From: JASDSY01 sp041441465
GTDB lineage: Bacteria; Muiribacteriota; UBA9980
Assembly: GCA_041441465.1 (NCBI GenBank)
Contig: JASDSY010000031.1
Location: forward strand, 124,001-188,000
DNA length: 64,000 bases
Reading direction: 5' to 3'
The notes under the pieces were generated by a model. It saw only the letters and a program-made list of their open reading frames with translations. It was not told the DNA's origin and did not search any database. Positions 55,951-64,000 of the stretch are shown one piece after another; the first letter of the stretch is position 1, and every line of letters starts with the position of its first letter. The translations under genes were made by a program, and so were the position numbers.

Positions 55951-57966
55951 TTATTTATTTTCAACTTTCACTTCTTTGAGCTTTTTATCGATAGCGGCTA
56001 CCGCCAATTCAAGGGTGCAGTGGTGAATTTTTTCGCCGTTTATCGAAACTGACGGGCCTTTGCTGCACGACTCGAAGCAGAATGACGCTTTAACATCGAC
56101 AAGGTTCGTAAGGTTTCTTTCTTCGATATGTTTCAAAAGTTTATGCAGCAGGTCCTGAGCGCCTCTCAAATAGCAGCTCGTACCGACGCAAACGCTCACT
56201 TCGACTTTAGCCTGGCCGCCCTGAATCAACGAAAGCCCTTCTTCGCTTGTTCTTCTGCGGTTATAATATTTGGTGTGCAAAAGCTCGTGAGCTTTCTTGG
56301 AACCAGGTTCTTTCAAAGTTTTTTGATACAATTCTTCAATATAAGGGTTTTGCTGTGATTTATGAAGCTGCAGCATTTTGTCGTTTTCGTAGATACCCTT
56401 TGTCCTGTCGGCATTAACCTCATTTTCCCTCGATACAGGCTGGCCGCCGCCGCCGATGCATCCGCCAGGGCACGCCATAATTTCAACGAAATGATAATTA
56501 GCTTTGCCCTGTTTAATTTTTTCAATTATTTTTTTTGCGTTGCCAAGGCTGTTAGCTACCGCCACGCGGACATCCTCGCCGCCGAAGTTGGCTGTTATTT
56601 CACGAACGCCGTCTTTGCCTCTGGCCACTTTATATTCATAAGTTTCTTTCTTCTGGCCGCTGATTTTTTCGTCAAGATAACGAAGAACCGCTTCAGTTAC
56701 GCCGCCTGAGTTACCAAATATAATGCCGGCGCCGGTTTTGAAACCAAACGGAAGATCGAATGATTCAGGCTGGATTTTTCTGAAATTAAGGCCTGTTTCG
56801 TCAACCATAGAGGCAAGTTCCTGAGTTGTAAGAACGAAATCAACATCCGGCATTTCATTTTTCTTAAATTCCTCACGGCGCGCCTCAAATTTCTTAGCTG
56901 TGCAAGGCATTACCGAAACTACAACAAGATCTTTAGCATCGATGTTAAACAGTTTCGGAAGAAGGTCTTTAGCTACCGAGCCGAACATCTGCTGCGGCGA
57001 TTTGCAGCTTGAAAGGTTAGGAAGCAGTTCAGGATAATACTGTTCCGCATACTTAACCCAGCCAGGGCAGCATGATGTCATTAAAGGCAATTTCTCTTTC
57101 TTTTCCAAACGTTTGAGAAATTCGTTCGCTTCTTCTATAACGGTAAGGTCAGCGGTAAACGAAGTATCATAAACTTTATAAAAACCCATGTGCTTCAAAG
57201 CGGCAACCATTTGACCGGTCGTCGTAACTCCGGCATCGTAGCCGAACCTTTCGCCAAGCGCAACTCTGACCGCAGGCGCGATCTGTACGACAACTTTTTT
57301 AGTTTTGTCATGCAGCGCTTTCCATACTTCTTCGATTTCCGATTTGATAGTCAAAGCGCCGGTAGGGCATACGCGGACGCACTGGCCGCAGAGAACGCAT
57401 TCGACTTCTTTTAAGTCTTTGCCGAATGACGGAACAACTGTAACGTTAGAACCGCGGTTAGCGAAATCGATAGCGCCGACCCCCTGGATTTCAGAACATA
57501 CGCGAACGCAATCGCCGCAGAGGATACATTTATTAGGATCACGTACAATCGAATATGTTGACGTATCAACCGGTTTTTTGTTTTCAAGTTTCTTGAACTC
57601 AACTTCGGTTATGCCAAGACGTTTGGCAAGACTCTGAAGCTGGCAGGACGTGTTTTTCTGGCAGGTAAGGCAGCTCATATCGTGATTAGCAAGAAGCAGT
57701 TCAACGATAGTTTTTCTGATTTCCCTTATTTCATCAGTATTTGTCTTAACCTTAAGACCCGGTTCGAGCGGAGTCGAGCACGAAGGCATAAGACCGCGGC
57801 CTTCAACTTCGACCATACACATACGGCATGCGCCGTAAACACTCAAATCCGAATGATAGCAAAATGTAGGAACATCTATGTTAGCTTTTCTTATAACTTC
57901 GAGCAGGTTCTTTTCACCTTCGAGTTTTACTTCTTTACCGTCTATAATCATGAAATTATTATCCAT
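55951..57966 (-). CDS. hydA: Electron-bifurcating [FeFe]-hydrogenase, catalytic subunit HydA
   Basis: 671 residues. An N-terminal [2Fe-2S] domain (Cys at about 36, 47, 50, 63), a His/Cys3 [4Fe-4S] motif (HDMSCLTCQKNTSC, about 95-108) and two further [4Fe-4S] motifs (CILCGDCVRVC, CVLCGQCVRVCP) feed the H-cluster domain with intact TSCCPGW, MPCTAKK and EIMACPGGCIGGGGQP. The small-subunit part follows, then a C-terminal thioredoxin-like [2Fe-2S] domain (VCVGTSCYLRGAQ...ASFCFESCSKGPS, about 590-640). That C-terminal domain marks the long form found in trimeric NADH/ferredoxin-linked enzymes. It is the last gene of rex-hydC-hydB-hydA, 3 bases after hydB. Confidence 0.96.
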   Translation of the reverse strand: MDNNFMIIDGKEVKLEGEKNLLEVIRKANIDVPTFCYHSDLSVYGACRMCMVEVEGRGLMPSCSTPLEPGLKVKTNTDEIREIRKTIVELLLANHDMSCLTCQKNTSCQLQSLAKRLGITEVEFKKLENKKPVDTSTYSIVRDPNKCILCGDCVRVCSEIQGVGAIDFANRGSNVTVVPSFGKDLKEVECVLCGQCVRVCPTGALTIKSEIEEVWKALHDKTKKVVVQIAPAVRVALGERFGYDAGVTTTGQMVAALKHMGFYKVYDTSFTADLTVIEEANEFLKRLEKKEKLPLMTSCCPGWVKYAEQYYPELLPNLSSCKSPQQMFGSVAKDLLPKLFNIDAKDLVVVSVMPCTAKKFEARREEFKKNEMPDVDFVLTTQELASMVDETGLNFRKIQPESFDLPFGFKTGAGIIFGNSGGVTEAVLRYLDEKISGQKKETYEYKVARGKDGVREITANFGGEDVRVAVANSLGNAKKIIEKIKQGKANYHFVEIMACPGGCIGGGGQPVSRENEVNADRTKGIYENDKMLQLHKSQQNPYIEELYQKTLKEPGSKKAHELLHTKYYNRRRTSEEGLSLIQGGQAKVEVSVCVGTSCYLRGAQDLLHKLLKHIEERNLTNLVDVKASFCFESCSKGPSVSINGEKIHHCTLELAVAAIDKKLKEVKVENK

Positions 57967-57969
57967 TAA

Positions 57970-59865
57970 TTACACCCCCATAACAGCGTTAAATTTGCAT
58001 ACTGTACCGCAGACACCGCATTTTATGCATTTCCCCTGGTCGATTACATGAGCCTGTTTCGGAGCGCCTGCGATTGCGCCTACAGGGCACTTTCTAGCGC
58101 AAAGAGTGCAGCCTTTGCATTTAGCAGGATCGATCTCAGGTTTCATAAGCGATTTACATTTCTTAGTAGGGCAATATTTGTTGAATACATGAGCCTCGTA
58201 TTCCGCCCTGAAATGTTTAAGTGTCGATTTTACAGGATTTGGGGCTGTTTTGCCGAGACCGCAGAGAGAGCTTTTTATAACCACGTTTGAAAGTTTTTCA
58301 AGAAGCTCAAGTGTCTTTTCGGTAGCCCTCCCTTCGGCGACATCTTCAAGAAGCGCAAGAAGCTGTTTTGTGCCTTCGCGGCATGGAACGCATTTTCCGC
58401 ATGATTCGTTCTGTGTAAACTGCATGAAAAACTGCGCTATTTTTACCATACATGTATTTTTATTCATAACGACAAGTCCGCCTGAGCCTACCATCGCGCC
58501 TACGCTTTTCAATGAATCAAAATCAAGAGGCATATGAAGGGTTTCTTTAGTGAGACAGCCGCCTGACGGACCGCCGATCTGAACTGATTTAAAAAGTTCA
58601 GGATTGATATTTCCGTCATCATCGGTAACGCCGCCGCCGATTACATTAACAATCTCATTCAATGTGGTTCCGAAAGGAACTTCAATCAAACCGGTATTTG
58701 CGACATGACCTGTCAACGCGAATGTTTTTGTTCCAGGCGAACCGGCCGTTCCTATTTTTTTGAATTCAGCAGGACCCATTCTGAGTATCAAAGGAACAGT
58801 AGCAAGTGTTTCGACGTTATTTATAACTGTAGGTTTGCCGAATAAGCCTTTCTGGGCAGGAAACGGCGGTTTTGGAGACGGCATGCCGCGTTTTCCTTCA
58901 ACTGAAGCTATTAGCGCAGTTTCTTCACCGCATACAAACGCGCCGGCACCTTCCATAACATGTAAAGTGAAATTCATGTCGGTTCCGAATATGTTCTTGC
59001 CGAGGATTCCAGCTTCTTCAGCCTCTTTAACGGCAATTTTCATTCTCTTAACGGCGAGAGGATATTCGGTTCTAACATATACATATCCTTCGTCTGCGCC
59101 TATTGCACGGGCTGCTATGATCATACCTTCTATTACGACGTGCGGATTGCCTTCCATAACGCTTCTATCCATGAATGCGCCAGGATCGCCCTCATCGCCG
59201 TTGCAGATTACATATTTTTTAGGACCCGGCTGCACTCTTGTAAGTTCCCATTTTTTACCTGTAGGGAAGCCGCCGCCGCCGCGTCCGCGAAGGCCGGATT
59301 CAATCATATCTTTGCAAAGCTGTTCAGGAGTAACTTCAGTGCATACTTTTTTAGCTGCAAAATAACCGTCTTTGGCGATATATTCTTTTATGTCTTCCGG
59401 ATCTATATGTCCGCAGTCTTTAATTACAAAACGGTGCTGTTTTGTATAAAATGGAATTTCTTCATGGCCTTTGCAGTGTTTTTTAGTATTCGGGTCAACA
59501 TATAAAAGCCTGTCGATAATTTCACCTTTTTTTATGGTCTTTTCAACTATCTCATCGACATCGTCAGCTTTAACTTTTGTATAAAGCAAATTATCAGGCA
59601 ATATCGTAACCAGCGGTCCCATCTGACAAAAGCCCTGACAACCGCTCTTTGAAACATGCGTAGCATCTTTTGCGTGCTTTTCATGTTTCAACTCTACCAC
59701 AACTTCAATTTTTTCATCTTTAAGTTTAGCCGCAAGTTTATCATATACTTTTAATGAGCCGTTAGCCACACAGCCTGTGCCGGCGCAAACTATGATACGG
59801 CGTTTTATATCTTTGGTAATTTCATTATATTCTTTTTTTGTTTTATTAAGATCGAGATTTTTCAT
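57970..59865 (-). CDS. hydB: Electron-bifurcating hydrogenase, flavoprotein subunit HydB
   Basis: 631 residues. An N-terminal thioredoxin-like [2Fe-2S] domain (CAGTGCVANGS...SGCQGFCQMGP, about 27-85) precedes a NuoF-like core. The core has the NADH/FMN signatures GLRGRGGGGFPTGKKWE and CNGDEGDPGAFMDR, EGAGAFVCGEETALIASVEGKRGMPSP, and the [4Fe-4S] ligands ESCGKCVPCREGTKQL. Two C-terminal ferredoxin motifs (CKGCTLCARKCP, CIKCGVCGTVC) follow. It takes electrons from NADH and ferredoxin. The hydC stop and the hydB start overlap (TAATG). Confidence 0.96.
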   Translation of the reverse strand: MKNLDLNKTKKEYNEITKDIKRRIIVCAGTGCVANGSLKVYDKLAAKLKDEKIEVVVELKHEKHAKDATHVSKSGCQGFCQMGPLVTILPDNLLYTKVKADDVDEIVEKTIKKGEIIDRLLYVDPNTKKHCKGHEEIPFYTKQHRFVIKDCGHIDPEDIKEYIAKDGYFAAKKVCTEVTPEQLCKDMIESGLRGRGGGGFPTGKKWELTRVQPGPKKYVICNGDEGDPGAFMDRSVMEGNPHVVIEGMIIAARAIGADEGYVYVRTEYPLAVKRMKIAVKEAEEAGILGKNIFGTDMNFTLHVMEGAGAFVCGEETALIASVEGKRGMPSPKPPFPAQKGLFGKPTVINNVETLATVPLILRMGPAEFKKIGTAGSPGTKTFALTGHVANTGLIEVPFGTTLNEIVNVIGGGVTDDDGNINPELFKSVQIGGPSGGCLTKETLHMPLDFDSLKSVGAMVGSGGLVVMNKNTCMVKIAQFFMQFTQNESCGKCVPCREGTKQLLALLEDVAEGRATEKTLELLEKLSNVVIKSSLCGLGKTAPNPVKSTLKHFRAEYEAHVFNKYCPTKKCKSLMKPEIDPAKCKGCTLCARKCPVGAIAGAPKQAHVIDQGKCIKCGVCGTVCKFNAVMGV

Positions 59866-60362
59866 TATTTCTTTTCCTCCTCCTGGATTATTTTATCAAG
59901 AAGTTCTACTGTTTTTTGCCTGTTCATAAGGCCGTGGACCTCTTCGTCAACTACAACCGCAGGAGCGAGACCGCATGCTCCAAGGCACGAAACGGTTTCT
60001 AACGTGAAAAGCATATCCGGCGTAGTGTTATTTTTACCCGTAAGTTTCAATTTATCGCGTATAGCGTCAATAAGTTCCGTTGATTTTTTAACATGGCAGG
60101 CTGTACCGTCGCACACTTTAATTATATGCTTGCCTTTTGGCGTAAGGGCAAAGTGGGCAAAAAATGTAGCCACACCATAAACTTTTGCCGGACTGATATT
60201 AAGCGAAGTCGCCACAAAAGTCATTACCTCTTCAGGCAAGTATCTGTATTCTTCCTGAATAGCCTGAAGTATCGGTATTAATTTTGTCTCATCCCTTCCG
60301 TTTTTCTCGAGTATTTCGCAGACTTTCTCAAATTTTCTTGAGTTTGACTGTTTTTCCTGCAT
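59865..60362 (-). CDS. hydC: Electron-bifurcating hydrogenase, [2Fe-2S] subunit HydC
   Basis: 165 residues of the NuoE family. The thioredoxin-like C-terminal half holds the four [2Fe-2S] cysteines in VCDGTACHVKKS and VSCLGACGLAP (about 85-135). The N-terminal helical bundle includes IPILQAIQEEYRYLPEEVM. The start is the ATG after GGAGG (60362); the longer frame begins at a TTG inside that binding site. It lies 53 bases after rex. Confidence 0.95.
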   Translation of the reverse strand: MQEKQSNSRKFEKVCEILEKNGRDETKLIPILQAIQEEYRYLPEEVMTFVATSLNISPAKVYGVATFFAHFALTPKGKHIIKVCDGTACHVKKSTELIDAIRDKLKLTGKNNTTPDMLFTLETVSCLGACGLAPAVVVDEEVHGLMNRQKTVELLDKIIQEEEKK

Positions 60363-60415
60363 GATAACCTCCAAATTTGTTTTGTTATAACTACTTATTA
60401 CCCTGCTTCTATTCT

Positions 60416-61075
60416 CTATTCTCTTGAAAGGCTTTTTTGTAATTTTTTCGATAGTACCGTAAACGAAGACGCTATATTTTCATGCTGCACAATCACGCCT
60501 TCGGGAACATTTATGCGCACCGGAGCAAAATTCCATATCGCTTTTATACCGTTTTCAATCATTATATCCGCGACTTTCTGGGCAAAATCACCCGGAACGG
60601 TTATTATTCCGATCAAAATCTTCATTCTTTTTATCAAATTGCCAAGTTTACCTATGTCCAGAACTTTTTTCCCGTTAATTTCCGTGCCAATTTTATCGGG
60701 ATTAACATCAAACGCCGCAATTATTTCAAGACCGCATGTTTTAAATCCCTGATAACTCATAAGCGCGGTGCCAAGGTTGCCGACGCCCACTAAAAACGCT
60801 TCATTGGTATTGTTCCAGCCTAAAAAATTCTCTATAGTTTCTAAAAGTTCCTTAACCTCATATCCGACTTTCGGTTTTCCGATAATACCGGTAAATGCAA
60901 CATCTTTTCTGATCTGTATAGGCAAAAACTTCAGAGCTTCCGAAAGCTGGGTGCACGAAGTAAACTCAACGCCCTTTTCCATAAGTTTCTTCAGGTAATT
61001 CTGATATATAGGAAGTCGTCTTAATGTTGGCTCGGGAATTGCCCTGTCCGTAAATTTTCCGTTACTATTAACCAT
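60416..61075 (-). CDS. rex: Redox-sensing transcriptional repressor Rex
   Basis: 219 residues. An N-terminal winged helix (about 12-80: IPEPTLRRLPIYQNYLKKL, FTSCTQLSEALKFLPIQIRKDVAFTG) is followed by an NADH-binding Rossmann domain with VGVGNLGTALMSYQGFKTCGLEIIAAFD (about 92-119). Rex senses the NADH/NAD+ ratio and commonly controls fermentation and hydrogenase genes; here it is co-transcribed with hydCBA. The start is the ATG at 61075 with GAGGG close by; the longer start has no binding site. I could not find a convincing Rex operator. Confidence 0.95.
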   Translation of the reverse strand: MVNSNGKFTDRAIPEPTLRRLPIYQNYLKKLMEKGVEFTSCTQLSEALKFLPIQIRKDVAFTGIIGKPKVGYEVKELLETIENFLGWNNTNEAFLVGVGNLGTALMSYQGFKTCGLEIIAAFDVNPDKIGTEINGKKVLDIGKLGNLIKRMKILIGIITVPGDFAQKVADIMIENGIKAIWNFAPVRINVPEGVIVQHENIASSFTVLSKKLQKSLSRE

Positions 61076-61093
61076 ATTACCCTCTTTAAAAAA

Positions 61094-61144
61094 TACCGTC
61101 ATTAAGTTTTCCGAAGTTGCTCCTCTCCGGAAAACTTAACGGTA
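61094..61144 (-). promoter_or_regulatory. Structured leader of the rex-hyd operon
   Basis: A 12-bp perfect inverted repeat (TTAAGTTTTCCG 61102-61113 with CGGAAAACTTAA 61128-61139) is extended by TACCG/CGGTA at its base. It lies just upstream of the rex start. A good -35 TTGACA on the minus strand (61252-61257) with only a poor -10 suggests transcription begins near 61225, so this hairpin would be in the leader RNA. It could also be an operator. Not terminator-like (no T-run). Confidence 0.5.
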
Positions 61145-61499
61145 TCTTAAGATTTGATTAATACCGGTTAAAAACTTCAAATTTAATCAATACACCGGCT
61201 ATCGATGGCGTATTAATTAAGATTTCATTATTTTTAGCCTGGTTTTTAAATTGTCAACGCGTTTTTTCGCGCTTCAATATTTATTTGTTTATCGATAAAA
61301 TTATATCGATAAAAATTAGATTTGTCAATAGGGGTTTTAATAATATTTTTTTATTTTTTTTTGACGGCTGCTTATATCTGCTAAAGCTCAATAAATTTAA
61401 TAAAAATAAAATCATTAAGTCTCAATAAAATATTTATCATAATTTTTTTTATTAAATACTCATATTTTAAATTTTTGCGGAAAAAGCCGTCCAAAAACA

Positions 61500-61535
61500 A
61501 AAAATTCCAAAGCAAAAAATGCTCTGGAATTTTTA
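61500..61535. terminator. Terminator between parB and rex
   Basis: AAAATTCCA and AGCA pair with TGCT and TGGAATTTT around five A, with T/A runs on both sides. It follows the DnaA-box cluster in the direction of parB transcription. The 61145-61500 stretch contains TTTATCGATAAA-type short repeats (61288-61310) and is otherwise AT-rich. Confidence 0.65.
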
Positions 61536-61571
61536 TTTTAGAAAATATTTTCTAATTTCATTATATATGTA

Positions 61572-61688
61572 TGTGGATAAGTACTTTTCAGATTTTACAA
61601 TACTTTTAAAGATATATTAACAAACTTATCAACCACTTATCCACATTTTTAAAAAGTTGTTGATAAGTTATCAACGAAGTTATCCACA
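61572..61688. other. Candidate replication origin: cluster of DnaA boxes
   Basis: Three perfect DnaA boxes (TTATCCACA) occur at 61572-61580 (minus strand), 61637-61645 and 61680-61688. Three one- or two-mismatch boxes (TTATCAACx) occur at 61626-61634, 61658-61666 (minus strand) and 61668-61676. That is six in 117 bases, next to a long AT-rich tract (61320-61560) that could unwind. parB and a parS site lie within 200 bases and rsmG within 2 kb, as near many bacterial origins. Confidence 0.75.
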
Positions 61689-61699
61689 ATATCAACAAC

Positions 61700-62578
61700 T
61701 CAATTTGATAATAATTTATTTATTATTTTCTCAAGGTCGCTTTGTGAATTACAAAGTATTTCCACCTTCGAATTTTTCTTTTTCATTCTGATACTTACTC
61801 TCATGCCAAGCGTTTCCGAAAGCGATTCCTCGATTTCGATTATATGATCGTCCTTTTCAATAATCCGCGCTGCTGTTTCACGTGAAACACCGTTTATAGT
61901 TTTTTGCGCGATATCCTCGGCCTCGCGTACGGACAGTTCCGAATTAACGATTTTTTCGCCAAGTTCAACCTGTAATTCCGGAGTTTTCAAATGCAATATG
62001 GCGCGCGCATGTCCCTCTGTAATTTTTCCTTGAGTTACAAGCTTTTTGACAGCATCGGGAAGTTTTATGAGCCTTAATGTATTAGCTACGGCTACACGGC
62101 TCTTACCTATTATTTTAGAAAGCTCCTCCTGCGTCATGTTATAAGTTTTGAGCAATTCATCATAGGAATTCGCTTCTTCAAGCGGATTTAAATCATCGCG
62201 CTGTATATTTTCAATCAGGGCCATCAAAAGTCCCTTTTTATCGTCAATATTTTCCTTTATAATTACCGGAATCTTTACATAGCCGAGCTGGAGCGCCGCC
62301 CTGTATCGCCTTTCTCCAAACACCAATTCGTATTTTTCGCCTTTACGCCTTACCACGATCGGCTGCAAAATACCATTAGCCTCGATTGACTTGATAAGTT
62401 CGTCGAGTTTTTCCTGGTTAAAATTTTTACGCGGCTGATCAGGGTTCTGAATAATCAAATCAACGTCAATTTCCTGTATGCTTAACTCTTCAGAATGCGA
62501 AACAGTCTTTTTGTCGTTATCAAATAACGCCAGATTTAATTCCTTGTTTTTGGGGTTATTTTTCCTGCGTTCAGGCAT
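61700..62578 (-). CDS. parB: Chromosome-partitioning protein ParB
   Basis: 292 residues. The N-terminal CTPase/ParB domain (about 35-125) has IQNPDQPRKNF and the family signature GERRYRAALQLG. The helix-turn-helix region (about 140-210) includes MTQEELSKIIGKSRVAVANTLRLIKLP and GKITEGHARAIL, and a C-terminal dimerisation domain follows. GGGAG precedes the ATG. A parS site lies within its own coding sequence. The gene for the partner ATPase ParA is not next to it: the position where it is usually found, between rsmG and parB, holds an ankyrin-repeat gene on the other strand. Confidence 0.96.
   Translation of the reverse strand: MPERRKNNPKNKELNLALFDNDKKTVSHSEELSIQEIDVDLIIQNPDQPRKNFNQEKLDELIKSIEANGILQPIVVRRKGEKYELVFGERRYRAALQLGYVKIPVIIKENIDDKKGLLMALIENIQRDDLNPLEEANSYDELLKTYNMTQEELSKIIGKSRVAVANTLRLIKLPDAVKKLVTQGKITEGHARAILHLKTPELQVELGEKIVNSELSVREAEDIAQKTINGVSRETAARIIEKDDHIIEIEESLSETLGMRVSIRMKKKNSKVEILCNSQSDLEKIINKLLSN
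61874..61889. other. parS centromere-like site
   Basis: A perfect 16-bp palindrome TGTTTCACGTGAAACA, identical to the parS consensus bound by ParB/Spo0J. It encodes part of GVSRETAAR within parB, as in Bacillus subtilis where a parS site lies in spo0J. Confidence 0.95.
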
Positions 62579-63004
62579 ATATTCTCCCGTTTATTTTTTC
62601 GCGCCCTGCCAATAAATATAAAACAAAACGCCATGTTATATTATCGTATATATAATAAAATTATTTATACATAGTATCAAAATAAGACAAACTTTATAAT
62701 AAAAATTTATAAAATTGCATTATGAGTAACAAACAAATGTATTCAAACAATTTGGAATTAAAACCAGCTGTCACGTAATTAGCATCCATAGCTGAGTTTT
62801 TGGACATTTAAAATTAAGCTCCTTTATTTCCAGCGCCGGCAACATATTTTATTATTTTATGAATTTATGATATAATGAAATTTGTCAACAATTAAAGTTA
62901 TTAACGAAGAAACGCTTCCTGGGAACCTTGAAACAGTTAAATAAAGTTATTTAACTTTAACAAAATAAAATACATTGAATAATTCTTTAAGCGGAGCGAT
63001 AAAT
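62579..63004. other. Gene-free spacer between divergent parB and ankyrin gene
   Basis: 426 bases of AT-rich sequence holding the parB and ankyrin-gene upstream regions. No clear consensus promoter, repeat, RNA or recognisable remnant of parA was seen. Confidence 0.5.
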
Positions 63005-63682
63005 ATGCCTGATTTTAAAATAGCTCTCGAATTAAATTCAGCTATTAAAAAAAACGATATGAAGACTGCGGAAAAAATAATAGAAACGACAAATGACGTC
63101 ATAACGCTGCGCGTTAACGGAATAACGCCGCTTCATATAGCAATAAACTACAAAAAAATTGAGTTATTGAAATTATTTATTGAGCATAACGTAAACCTTA
63201 ATATAAAATGCGTTTACGGAATGGCGCCAATTCATTATGCAATAAAATCAGGGCAGCTGGATATAACAGATCTTCTGATCCAATCCGGCGCTGATATAAA
63301 TATAACGGATAACTACGGCAAGAGCCCGCTTTATTATTCAATAGAGGAAGGCGATCTCGATATTTTCGAATACCTGATCTATAACGACGCGGAAATAAAT
63401 AACTGCGACAACTGCGGCGTAACCCCGCTGCACCTGGCGGTAATGAAAGGATTTCTGGCAATAACGGAAGTTCTTTTATTAAAAGGCGCGGACAAATCAG
63501 CAAAGGACAATAAAGAAAAAATTGCCCGTGACTATGCCGAGCAATTTTTAAACTCCGATTGCGCAAAATATAAATCCGGCTATTTTTTTAAGAATAAGAT
63601 AAGCATAAAAAGCAATGACGAACGAAGAAATATAGTAAAAACTTTATTTTCTTCGGATTTTAAAGATAAATACCAATTATAA
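63005..63682 (+). CDS. Ankyrin-repeat protein
   Basis: 225 residues. About four ankyrin repeats span residues 35-165: NGITPLHIAINYKKIELLKLF, YGMAPIHYAIKSGQLDITDLL, YGKSPLYYSIEEGDLDIFEYL and CGVTPLHLAVMKGFLAITEVL. A short helical N-terminus and a basic C-terminal tail flank them. No signal peptide. The start is the ATG behind GGAG (63005); the earlier frame start has no binding site. It converges on rsmG, overlapping it by 6 bases. A protein-interaction role is likely; the partner is unknown. Confidence 0.85.
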   Translation: MPDFKIALELNSAIKKNDMKTAEKIIETTNDVITLRVNGITPLHIAINYKKIELLKLFIEHNVNLNIKCVYGMAPIHYAIKSGQLDITDLLIQSGADINITDNYGKSPLYYSIEEGDLDIFEYLIYNDAEINNCDNCGVTPLHLAVMKGFLAITEVLLLKGADKSAKDNKEKIARDYAEQFLNSDCAKYKSGYFFKNKISIKSNDERRNIVKTLFSSDFKDKYQL

Positions 63683-64000
63683 AGGCAGTTTCTTCGCCAT
63701 GCCCGGATTACGCGGATATATTTTCTTAGTCTGCGCGTACTTTTCTATAATTAAAATCTGACGTTTCCTGTCAAGGCCTTCAATTTCATAAGCCGGGCTT
63801 TTTTTAGAAATCCTGACGCTTAATTCTTTTTGAGCGTTAATTGAAGCGCTTATTTCATCGTGGATTTCAAGGCCCTTCATTAAAAGCGCAGAACCGTTGA
63901 CTTTTAAAAGCGGCGCGCAATATTCCATAAGCACCGGCACGGCCGATACTGCGCGGGCCGTAACAAAATCGAATTTTTCACGGAACTTTAAGTCTGCCCC
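63677..64000 (-). CDS. rsmG: 16S rRNA (guanine-N7) methyltransferase RsmG, C-terminal part
   Basis: The frame is open from the window edge to a stop at 63677, giving 107 residues: FDFVTARAVSAVPVLMEYCAPLLKVNG, the characteristic RsmG/GidB block, followed by ALLMKG and a C-terminal IIEKYAQTKKIYPRNPGMAKKLPL. The ARAV(S)...L.EY segment is part of the AdoMet fold. The N-terminal half lies outside. RsmG methylates G527 of 16S rRNA. It usually sits beside parA-parB near the origin, which fits here apart from the missing parA. Confidence 0.92.
   Translation of the reverse strand, partial: GADLKFREKFDFVTARAVSAVPVLMEYCAPLLKVNGSALLMKGLEIHDEISASINAQKELSVRISKKSPAYEIEGLDRKRQILIIEKYAQTKKIYPRNPGMAKKLPL

Noticed and set aside
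60375..61330. Rex operator sites around rex and hydC
   Set aside because: TTGTCAA and TTGACAA words occur, but none forms the two-armed TTGTGAA-N4-TTCACAA palindrome.
1..64000. tRNA, rRNA and riboswitches
   Set aside because: The gaps were read for T-loop, anticodon-stem and common riboswitch core sequences and none was found; a computed search would be more reliable.

Overview
The window looks like chromosomal DNA of an AT-rich, motile, anaerobic and probably H2-producing bacterium. The case for this is a run of flagellin genes with a flagellin-glycan locus, several methyl-accepting chemotaxis proteins, sigma-54 enhancer-binding regulators, a trimeric electron-bifurcating [FeFe]-hydrogenase with its Rex repressor, and a second, sensory-type [FeFe]-hydrogenase. 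No 16S rRNA or tRNA gene was seen, so the phylum cannot be fixed from the window. Gene content would suit one of the less-studied deep bacterial lineages, but that is only an impression.

Layout. 1-4.6 kb: three tandem flagellin genes on the minus strand (the first cut by the window edge), each with a related promoter motif. 4.7-16.7 kb: a minus-strand nonulosonic (legionaminic-type) acid pathway plus a Maf-like glycosyltransferase, a methyltransferase, a FemAB-like acyltransferase and a B12-binding radical SAM enzyme, which together probably make and attach a flagellin sugar. 17.0-30.1 kb: mostly plus-strand housekeeping and envelope genes (ssb, propeller protein, stand-alone transpeptidase, secreted Hsp20-like protein, M50 protease, HAD phosphatase, glycerol-1-phosphate dehydrogenase, a secreted helical-repeat protein), with YgiQ on the other strand and a cluster of strong palindromes at 27.5-28.1 kb. 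30.2-46.7 kb: a minus-strand signalling island with three chemoreceptors, a double receiver protein, a phosphoesterase and two sigma-54 activators. Each activator gene is followed by a terminator, a sigma-54-type promoter and a chemoreceptor gene. The second activator is split by a 1,520-bp IS4-type insertion sequence that carries clean 5-bp target duplications. 47-61 kb: a calcium-binding-repeat protein, a SpoIIE-type phosphatase / DUF3352-like / sensory hydrogenase / unknown 842-aa protein operon, then rex-hydC-hydB-hydA. 61.5-64 kb: a dense DnaA-box cluster, parB with a perfect parS site inside it, an ankyrin-repeat gene and the 3' part of rsmG, so the replication origin is probably here or very close.

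How the parts fit: flagellins, sugar locus and chemoreceptors serve motility. The two activator-receptor pairs look like inducible chemoreceptor modules. Rex (NADH/NAD+) and the sensory hydrogenase (probably H2) report redox state around the hydrogenase operon. All functional statements come from reading translated sequence by eye; no database search was possible.
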